Assembly: GCA_900466005.1 (NCBI GenBank)
Contig: UEGQ01000007.1
Span: 310,001-374,000, forward strand
Length of the DNA: 64,000 nt
Direction: 5' to 3'
From: Hyphomicrobiales bacterium
GTDB lineage: Bacteria > Pseudomonadota > Alphaproteobacteria > Rhizobiales > Rhizobiaceae
The position numbers and the translations under genes were made by a program. This document shows, piece after piece, positions 57,580 to 64,000 of this stretch (the first letter of the stretch is position 1; each line of letters begins with the position of its first letter). The notes under the pieces were generated by a model. That model ran no database searches. It saw nothing but the letters and a program-made list of their open reading frames with translations, and was not told the origin of the DNA.

Positions 57580-58263
57580 ATGAACGATGTTCCGGAGAAG
57601 ATGTCCCTTGCGGCGCGGCTGAGAAACAACTTTCTCGCCGGCCTGATCATCTGCGCGCCGGTGGCGATCACCATCTGGCTCACATGGTCCTTCATCCGCT
57701 GGGCCGATAGCTGGGTGAAGCCCTACATCCCGAGCCGGTTCGACCCCGAGAGCTATCTGCAGTTTGCGATTCCGGGCTTCGGCCTGCTGATCGCCGTCGT
57801 CTCGATCACGCTCGTCGGCTTTCTCGGCAAGAACCTGATCGGCCGCTCCGTTGTTGACTTCTCCGAGCGCGTCCTCCACCGCATGCCGCTGGTGCGCACG
57901 CTCTACAAGAGCCTGAAGCAGATCTTCGAATCGGTGCTCAAGGACCAGTCGTCGTCCTTCAAGCGGGTCGGTCTCATCGAGTTCCCGAGCCCCGGCACGT
58001 GGGCGGTGGTCTTCATCGCCACCGACGTCCGCGGCGAGATTGCCGCTCGGCTCAATGAGGACGGCCGGGAAATGATCGCCGTCTTCCTGCCGCCGACGCC
58101 TGTGCCGACCGCGGGCTTCCTGATGTTCGTACCGCGTGACCGCATCAAGCTCCTCGACATGACGCCCGAGGAAGCGGCGAAGCTCCTGATTTCCGGCGGC
58201 CTCGTCATGCCGGACTACAAGCCGCGCGGCATGGAGACCGTCTTTCCGGTCTGGAAGCCCTGA
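57580..58263 (+). CDS. DUF502-family membrane protein
   Basis: The 227-residue protein has two N-terminal membrane segments (FLAGLIICAPVAITIWLTWSFI and YLQFAIPGFGLLIAVVSITLVGFLG). A soluble domain follows, with RSVVDFSERVLHRMPLVRTLYKSLKQ and the conserved VFLPPTPVPTAGFLMFVPRD. This matches DUF502, a widespread bacterial family of unknown function. It starts 12 bp after the acetyltransferase and is convergent with recG. Confidence 0.87.
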   Translation: MNDVPEKMSLAARLRNNFLAGLIICAPVAITIWLTWSFIRWADSWVKPYIPSRFDPESYLQFAIPGFGLLIAVVSITLVGFLGKNLIGRSVVDFSERVLHRMPLVRTLYKSLKQIFESVLKDQSSSFKRVGLIEFPSPGTWAVVFIATDVRGEIAARLNEDGREMIAVFLPPTPVPTAGFLMFVPRDRIKLLDMTPEEAAKLLISGGLVMPDYKPRGMETVFPVWKP

Positions 58264-58308
58264 AACGACCGAGAATTAGCCGGCTAAGGACAGTTCCAGC
58301 AGCTGCTC

Positions 58309-60414
58309 TCAACCCGCTCTGAGGAAGCGGATCGCCTCGTCGCGGCGGAAGAGATAGAGCAGGATACGGAGCGCGCGCCCGCGTTCCGAGACAAGGTCTG
58401 CATCCTTCTCCAGAATATAGGCGGCGTCCTTATGCGCGGTCTCGAGGAGATCGCCGTGATGCTCGAGGCTTGCGAACCGGAAAACCGGTGTTCCAGATTG
58501 CCGCGTGCCGAGGAGTTCGCCTTCGCCGCGCAGCCTCAGGTCTTCCTCTGCGATGAGGAAACCGTCCTCGCTCTCGCGCAGGATCGAAAGCCGCGCATGG
58601 CCTGTCTCTCCGAGGGGCGCCTTGTAGAGGAGAATGCAGCTCGACGCTTCGGCGCCGCGCCCGACCCGGCCGCGCAACTGGTGGAGCTGGGCGAGCCCGA
58701 ACCGTTCCGCATGCTCGATCACCATGATCGTCGCGTCCGGCACGTCGACACCCACCTCGACCACCGTCGTCGCGACCAGAACACGTGTTTCGCCGTTTTT
58801 GAACTCCATCATGGCCGCGTCCTTTTCGGGGCCGCTCATACGGCCGTGAACGAGCCCGACATCCGCCCCGAGCGCCTGCGTCAGGATCGCGTGGCGCTCC
58901 TCCGCCGACATCAGCTCCGTCACGTCCGATTCCTCGACGAGCGGGCAGATCCAGTAGGCCTTCTTGCCCTCGCGGACGGCGCTCCGCAACCGGTCGATGA
59001 TCTCGTTGGTGCGCTCGCAAGGGACGGTGACCGTCTGGATCGGCTTGCGGCCGGCCGGCTTTTCCGTGAGCTTGGAAACGTCGAGGTCGCCGAAGGCGGC
59101 AAGGACGAGCGTGCGTGGAATGGGGGTCGCCGTCATCACCAGCATGTGCGGCGATATCCCCTTCGCCGTGAGCCGTAGCCGCTGGTGCACGCCGAAGCGG
59201 TGCTGCTCGTCGACGACGGCGAGCTGCAGGTTGCGATAACTCACCGTGTCCTGAAATAGGGCATGCGTGCCGATGACGATCTGCGCCTCGCCGCTCGCGA
59301 TCTTCTCGAGGATCGCGTCGCGCTCGCGGCCCTTGGTGCGCCCGGTCAGCACGACCACCGACATGCCGGCCGCCTCGACAAGTCGCGAAATGGTCGCATG
59401 GTGCTGCCTTGCCAGAATTTCCGTCGGTGCCATCAGCACCGCCTGGCCGCCGCTCTCGACCGCCGCGGCCATCGCGAGCAGAGCGACGAGCGTCTTGCCG
59501 GCGCCGACATCTCCCTGCAAGAGACGCAGCATGCGGGTCTGTCCCGCCATGTCCTTCAGGATGTCGGCGACCGCCTGTTGCTGGCCGGCGGTCAGCGAGA
59601 AGGGCAGGGCCGCGAGGATCTTGTGGCTGATCGCCCCCGTCGCGTGGACGGGCGAGCCCGCCACCCGCCGCAGCCTCTGCCGCACCAGCGCCAGCGACAC
59701 CTGGCCGGCGAGAAATTCGTCATAAGCAAGCCGCCGCCGCGCCGGCGCCTGTGGCTCGACATCGGCCGCATCGCGCGGATTGTGAAGCCTGAGGATGCTT
59801 GCCCTGGGCGGCTCGAAGCCCTGCCTCTGGACCAGCGGCGGGTCGATCCATTCGGGGAGCTCGGGAAGACGCTCCAGCGCGCTTTCGATCGTCTTGCGCA
59901 GCACCTTCGGCGAAAGCCCGGCGGTGAGCGGATAGACCGGCTCGACGCGCGGCAGGCTGTCCGCCTCGCTCGCCTTCACCACGTAGTCCGGGTGGACCAT
60001 CGAGGGCCGGCCGTTGAACCAGTCGACCTTGCCGGACACCATGATGGTCTCGTCGACGGGAAACGTCTTTTCGAGCCACGGCCCCTTGGCATGGAAGAAG
60101 GTCAGCGCCAGCTCGCCGGTGTCGTCGTGCAGGAAGACGCGGTAGGGCACGCTCCTGTTGCCGCGCGGCGGCGGCTGGTGTCGGTCGACACGGCCGGTGA
60201 CGGTGACGATCGCGCCTTGCGGAGCAAGCGCGACGCCGGGCTGGTAGCGCCGGTCGATCAGCCGGTGCGGCGCCAGCATCAGCAGGTCGATCACCCGGCA
60301 GTCGTCGGCCTCCTCGCGCCCGAGCAGCGTGGCGATCAGGCCGGCGAGCTTCGGCCCGACGCCGGGGAGCGAAGCGACGGGGGCGAACAGGGGATCGAGC
60401 AGGGCGGGTCGCAT
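58309..60414 (-). CDS. recG: ATP-dependent DNA helicase RecG
   Basis: The 701-residue protein has the N-terminal wedge/OB domain and the helicase motifs: Walker A LQGDVGAGKTLVALLA, motif II VVDEQHRFGVHQRL, then VLVATTVVEVGVDVPDATIMVI and the QLRGRVGRG motif VI. It reverses stalled replication forks and unwinds branched DNA. The start ATG at 60414 (MRPALLDPLFAP) gives the usual family length; longer versions extend into the divergent promoter region. It is divergent from sdhE. Confidence 0.96.
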   Translation of the reverse strand: MRPALLDPLFAPVASLPGVGPKLAGLIATLLGREEADDCRVIDLLMLAPHRLIDRRYQPGVALAPQGAIVTVTGRVDRHQPPPRGNRSVPYRVFLHDDTGELALTFFHAKGPWLEKTFPVDETIMVSGKVDWFNGRPSMVHPDYVVKASEADSLPRVEPVYPLTAGLSPKVLRKTIESALERLPELPEWIDPPLVQRQGFEPPRASILRLHNPRDAADVEPQAPARRRLAYDEFLAGQVSLALVRQRLRRVAGSPVHATGAISHKILAALPFSLTAGQQQAVADILKDMAGQTRMLRLLQGDVGAGKTLVALLAMAAAVESGGQAVLMAPTEILARQHHATISRLVEAAGMSVVVLTGRTKGRERDAILEKIASGEAQIVIGTHALFQDTVSYRNLQLAVVDEQHRFGVHQRLRLTAKGISPHMLVMTATPIPRTLVLAAFGDLDVSKLTEKPAGRKPIQTVTVPCERTNEIIDRLRSAVREGKKAYWICPLVEESDVTELMSAEERHAILTQALGADVGLVHGRMSGPEKDAAMMEFKNGETRVLVATTVVEVGVDVPDATIMVIEHAERFGLAQLHQLRGRVGRGAEASSCILLYKAPLGETGHARLSILRESEDGFLIAEEDLRLRGEGELLGTRQSGTPVFRFASLEHHGDLLETAHKDAAYILEKDADLVSERGRALRILLYLFRRDEAIRFLRAG

Positions 60415-60512
60415 GGTGGGTGCCAAAATGCGACGATAATTACGTGCTTGGCAAGGCTGACAATCCACATCCCAGGGGCTATAGAGGCGCATCAACAGGA
60501 AGGGATGCCGAA

Positions 60513-60830
60513 ATGACTGGATTGACCCGCACCAGCGCCGATCTCGACCCGCGCCGCCGGCGGATCCTTTTCCGTTGTTGGCACCGCGGAATCCGCGAAA
60601 TGGACCTCGTCCTCGGCCAGTTCGCAGAACAGGCGATCGCCGGCCTCTCCGACGCCGAACTGGACGAACTCGAACGGATCATGGCGGAGGAGGACAACGA
60701 CCTCGTGAAGTGGATCACGGGAGCGGAAGCGACACCCGAGCGCCATCGGACACCGCTCTTCGAGCGCATCGCGGCCTGTCGCCCTGATTTCTCGCCGGTC
60801 ACCATGGAATCCACCGGAAAGGCAGAATGA
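60513..60830 (+). CDS. sdhE: FAD assembly factor SdhE (DUF339)
   Basis: The 105-residue protein carries the RGxxE motif (CWHRGIREMDLVLGQFA) and the helical bundle typical of SdhE. It promotes covalent FAD attachment to succinate dehydrogenase. The start at 60513 was chosen because AAGGGA lies upstream and it fits the family; upstream sequence up to 60420 is open but unlike the family. Its stop overlaps the mfd start (ATGA). A promoter candidate, CTGACA and CTATAG with a 16-bp spacer, lies in the gap shared with recG. Confidence 0.9.
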   Translation: MTGLTRTSADLDPRRRRILFRCWHRGIREMDLVLGQFAEQAIAGLSDAELDELERIMAEEDNDLVKWITGAEATPERHRTPLFERIAACRPDFSPVTMESTGKAE

Positions 60831-63800
60831 TCTCCCTCTTCGACGCCAAGACCATCGCGCGGGCCGAAACCGCGCTGACGCTTTCGAGCGTGCCGGACGG
60901 CATGGACGCCTTCCTGATCGCCGAACTCGCGCGTCAGGGACGGCCCGTCGCCTATGTGCTCTCCGACGGCCAGAAGCTCGCCGACATCGAGCAGGTGCTC
61001 TCCTTCGCCGCACCGGAAATTCCGGTGCTGACCCTGCCGGCCTGGGACTGCCTTCCCTATGACCGCGTTTCGCCGAGCGCCGACGTTTCCGCGCGCCGCC
61101 TGACCGCGCTCGGCGGCCTGATCGCCCATCGCCGCAAGCCGCATCCCGGCGTCGTTCTCGTGACGGTCAACGCGATGCTGCAGCGGGTCGCCCCGGCCGA
61201 CGTCATCGAGAGCCTCGCCTTCTCCGCCCGTCCGGGCAACCAGATCCGCATGGACGACGTGGCATCGCGGCTCGAACGCAATGGCTTCGAGCGTGTGGCC
61301 ACAGTCCGCGAGGTCGGAGAATTCGCCGTCCGCGGCGGCATCCTCGACGTCTTCGTGCCGGGGGCGGAAGAGCCGGTTCGCCTCGATTTCTTCGGCGATA
61401 CGCTGGAATCGATCCGCTATTTCGACCCGGCGAGCCAGCGCACCACCGGACAGGCCCGTTCCCTCGACCTCAATCCGATGAGCGAGGTGACGCTGACGCC
61501 GGAGAGCATCGCCCGCTTCCGCAAGAACTATCTCTCGCTCTTCGGGGCCGCCACCCGCGACGACGCGCTCTATGCCGCCGTCTCGGAAGGGCGCCGCTAT
61601 GCGGGCCTCGAACACTGGCTGCCGCTCTTCCACGATCATCTGGAAACGGTCTTCGACTATCTCGAAGGCTTCCTGGTCGTCACCGACCACACCGTTCGCG
61701 AGGCCGCCGAGGAACGGGCAAAGCAGGTCCGCGACTATTACGAGGCGCGCCACCACGCCGGCGATGTCGGCAAAGGTCATCTCGGCCAGGGCACGCCCTA
61801 TAAGCCCGTGCCGCCCGAGCGGCTTTATCTCAATGCGGCGCAGTTTGCGAAGACGCTCGACACCGTGGCGCCGATCCGTCTCACGCCCTTCGCCGAGCAC
61901 GAGGGTGAAACGCGAAGGGTGGTGGAGATCGCCGCCCGTCCGAGCCCGCGCTGGGCGAAGACCGCCATCGACACCGCCGAGGGCAATCGCGTCAACGTCT
62001 TCGACCAGGCCGTCCGCTACATCGCCGACAAGCGTGCCTCGGGCGCCAAAGTGCTCGTCGCCGGCTGGTCTGACGGTTCGCTCGACCGCCTCTGCCAGGT
62101 GCTTGCCGAGCACGGTCTCGAAAAGCTGGTGCCGCTCAAGTCGCTGAAGGACGTCGACACGCTGAAGAAGGGCGAGGGCGGTGCCGCCGTCCTCAGTCTC
62201 GAAGGCGGGTTCGAAGCGGGCGATCTCGTCATCGTCGGCGAGCAGGACATTCTCGGCGACCGCATGGTGCGCCGCTCCAAGCGCCGAAAGCGTGCCGCCG
62301 ATTTCATCTCCGAGGTTGCAGGGCTGGACGAAGGGTCGATCGTCGTCCACGCCGAACACGGCATCGGCCGCTTCGTCGGCCTGCGTACCATCGAGGCCGC
62401 CGGCGCGCCGCATGCCTGCCTCGAACTGCTCTACGCCGACGACGCAAAGCTCTTCCTGCCCGTTGAGAACATCGACCTCCTGTCGCGCTACGGCTCGGAA
62501 GGCAGCGATGCCCAGCTCGACCGTCTCGGCGGCGGCGCCTGGCAGATGCGCAAGGCGAAGCTCAAGCGCCGCCTGCTCGACATGGCCGACGGTCTGATCC
62601 GCATCGCCGCCGAGCGGCTGACGCGCTCAGCGCCGGTGCTGACCACCCAGGAAGGCCTCTACGACGAATTCGCCGCCCGCTTCCCCTATGACGAGACCGA
62701 AGACCAGATGAACGCCATCGACGCGGTGCGCGGCGATCTCGGCGCCGGCCGTCCGATGGATCGCCTCGTCTGCGGCGACGTCGGCTTCGGCAAGACGGAA
62801 GTGGCGCTCAGAGCCGCCTTCACCGCCGCGATGAACGGCGTGCAGGTCGCCGTCGTCGTGCCGACGACGCTTCTCGCCCGCCAGCATTTCAAGACCTTTT
62901 CCGAGCGTTTCCGCGGCCTGCCGATTCGCGTGCAGCAGGCTTCGCGGCTGGTCGGCGCCAAGGAGCTCAACCTCGTCAAGAAGGAAGTGGCGGAAGGCAA
63001 GACCGACATCGTCGTCGGTACCCATGCGCTTCTCGGCTCCGGCATCAAGTTCGCCAATCTCGGCCTCCTCATCATCGACGAGGAGCAGCACTTCGGCGTC
63101 AAGCACAAGGAACGGCTGAAGGAACTGAAGTCGGACGTCCACGTCCTGACGCTGTCGGCGACGCCGATCCCGCGCACGCTCCAGCTTGCGATGACCGGCG
63201 TTCGCGAACTTTCGCTCATCACCACACCGCCGGTCGATCGCATGGCGGTCCGGACCTTCATCTCGCCCTTCGATCCGCTGGTGATCCGCGAGACGCTGAT
63301 GCGCGAACACTATCGCGGCGGCCAGAGCTTCTATGTCTGCCCGCGGCTTTCCGATCTCGCCGACGTTCAGGCCTTCCTGCAGTCCGACGTGCCGGAGCTG
63401 AAGGTCGCCGTCGCCCACGGACAGATGGCCGCCGGCGAGCTGGAAGACATCATGAACGCCTTCTACGACGGCCGCTACGATGTGCTCCTCTCGACCACCA
63501 TCGTCGAATCGGGCCTCGACGTGCCGACCGCCAACACGCTGGTCGTCCACCGCGCCGACATGTTCGGCCTCGCCCAGCTCTATCAGTTGCGCGGCCGCGT
63601 CGGGCGCTCCAAGGTCCGCGCCTTCGCGCTGCTGACGCTGCCGGTCAACAAGGTGCTGACCTCGTCTGCCGAGCGCCGCCTGAAGGTGTTGCAGTCGCTC
63701 GACACGCTCGGCGCCGGCTTCCAGCTCGCAAGCCACGACCTCGACATCCGCGGCGCAGGCAACCTGCTCGGCGAGGAGCAGTCCGGCCACATCAAGGAAG

Positions 63801-64000
63801 TCGGCTTCGAGCTCTACCAGCACATGCTGGAAGAGGCGGTCGCCGAGGTGAAGGGCGTCGACGTCGTCGAGGATACCGGCTGGTCGCCGCAGATTTCCGT
63901 CGGCACCTCGGTGATGATCCCGGACGACTACGTGCCGGACCTGCACCTGCGCCTCGGCCTCTATCGTCGCCTCGGCGAGCTGACCGAACTCGGCGAGATC
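60827..64000 (+). CDS. mfd: Transcription-repair coupling factor Mfd, C-terminus outside window
   Basis: The frame starts at ATG 60827, overlapping the sdhE stop, and stays open for 1058 codons to the window edge; the family usually has about 1,150-1,180 residues. It begins with the UvrB-like module (LPAWDCLPYDRVSPSAD). The RNA-polymerase-binding part follows (VHAEHGIGRFVGLRTIE, LPVENIDLLSRYG), then helicase motifs (Walker A CGDVGFGKTEVALRAAF; IIDEEQHFGVKHKERL; QLRGRVGRSK). It removes stalled RNA polymerase from damaged DNA and recruits UvrA. Only the last part of the C-terminal UvrA-interacting domain is missing. Confidence 0.96.
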   Translation, partial: MISLFDAKTIARAETALTLSSVPDGMDAFLIAELARQGRPVAYVLSDGQKLADIEQVLSFAAPEIPVLTLPAWDCLPYDRVSPSADVSARRLTALGGLIAHRRKPHPGVVLVTVNAMLQRVAPADVIESLAFSARPGNQIRMDDVASRLERNGFERVATVREVGEFAVRGGILDVFVPGAEEPVRLDFFGDTLESIRYFDPASQRTTGQARSLDLNPMSEVTLTPESIARFRKNYLSLFGAATRDDALYAAVSEGRRYAGLEHWLPLFHDHLETVFDYLEGFLVVTDHTVREAAEERAKQVRDYYEARHHAGDVGKGHLGQGTPYKPVPPERLYLNAAQFAKTLDTVAPIRLTPFAEHEGETRRVVEIAARPSPRWAKTAIDTAEGNRVNVFDQAVRYIADKRASGAKVLVAGWSDGSLDRLCQVLAEHGLEKLVPLKSLKDVDTLKKGEGGAAVLSLEGGFEAGDLVIVGEQDILGDRMVRRSKRRKRAADFISEVAGLDEGSIVVHAEHGIGRFVGLRTIEAAGAPHACLELLYADDAKLFLPVENIDLLSRYGSEGSDAQLDRLGGGAWQMRKAKLKRRLLDMADGLIRIAAERLTRSAPVLTTQEGLYDEFAARFPYDETEDQMNAIDAVRGDLGAGRPMDRLVCGDVGFGKTEVALRAAFTAAMNGVQVAVVVPTTLLARQHFKTFSERFRGLPIRVQQASRLVGAKELNLVKKEVAEGKTDIVVGTHALLGSGIKFANLGLLIIDEEQHFGVKHKERLKELKSDVHVLTLSATPIPRTLQLAMTGVRELSLITTPPVDRMAVRTFISPFDPLVIRETLMREHYRGGQSFYVCPRLSDLADVQAFLQSDVPELKVAVAHGQMAAGELEDIMNAFYDGRYDVLLSTTIVESGLDVPTANTLVVHRADMFGLAQLYQLRGRVGRSKVRAFALLTLPVNKVLTSSAERRLKVLQSLDTLGAGFQLASHDLDIRGAGNLLGEEQSGHIKEVGFELYQHMLEEAVAEVKGVDVVEDTGWSPQISVGTSVMIPDDYVPDLHLRLGLYRRLGELTELGEI

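Noticed and set aside
60420..60512. N-terminal extension of SdhE
   Set aside because: The frame is open, but the extra residues do not resemble the family and they cover the recG/sdhE divergent promoter region.
1..64000. CRISPR arrays, insertion sequences and rRNA genes
   Set aside because: No regularly spaced direct repeats with unique spacers, no transposase gene and no rRNA segments were seen in the window.

Overview
This window is 64 kb of GC-rich chromosome from an alphaproteobacterium, most likely a member of the Rhizobiaceae. The evidence is a 241-residue Pcs-type phosphatidylcholine synthase, a DUF1515-like phage protein, and the host block glmU-glmS-(GNAT)-DUF502-recG-sdhE-mfd. Two parts meet at a tRNA-Lys gene. 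Positions 1 to about 38.19 kb are a temperate phage cut off at the left edge of the window. Positions 38.19-64 kb are ordinary host chromosome, cut off inside mfd.

Prophage, leftward arm (minus strand, 31 kb down to 1). A Cro-like protein starts a long chain of mostly overlapping genes. First come small regulators, a ParB-fold protein, a Toprim primase, a gp49-like protein and an AAA/SF3-type helicase. A 433-bp gene-free gap follows, carrying two tandem copies of a GTCTA/TAGAC repeat module. Beyond it are a putative small terminase, large terminase, a gp13-like protein, portal, scaffold, capsid, tail tube adaptor and nozzle, internal virion proteins (one with a lysozyme domain), tail fibre, endolysin and spanins. 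The virion genes follow a T7-like short-tailed phage plan, but no phage RNA polymerase is present in the window and control is lambda/P22/P1-like.

Prophage, rightward arm (plus strand, 31.1-38.1 kb). A CI-like repressor whose S24 peptidase residues are replaced is followed by small accessory genes and a tyrosine integrase. Next is a compact immunity operon: a c4-type antisense RNA with its duplicated a and b pairing sites, a 74-residue icd-like gene, and a Bro-N antirepressor. It has the same layout as immI of phage P1. The integrase and this operon abut the 3' end of tRNA-Lys(UUU), the probable attachment site; the other att site lies outside the window.

Host part. After the tRNA come ccdA, an AEC-family permease, a UbiH-like monooxygenase, pcs and a quinone oxidoreductase. 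Two complete ABC importers follow: a BMP/nucleoside type with the ATPase first, and a YtfQ-YtfR-YtfT-YjfF sugar type with its own promoter, a palindromic operator candidate and a FadR-type regulator at the end. The amino-sugar genes glmU and glmS, recG, sdhE and mfd complete the window.

The observations most worth following up are the c4-icd-ant operon paired with a repressor that probably cannot cleave itself, and the duplicated repeat module at 22.60-22.84 kb, which could be a replication origin, a terminase site or a late-gene control region.
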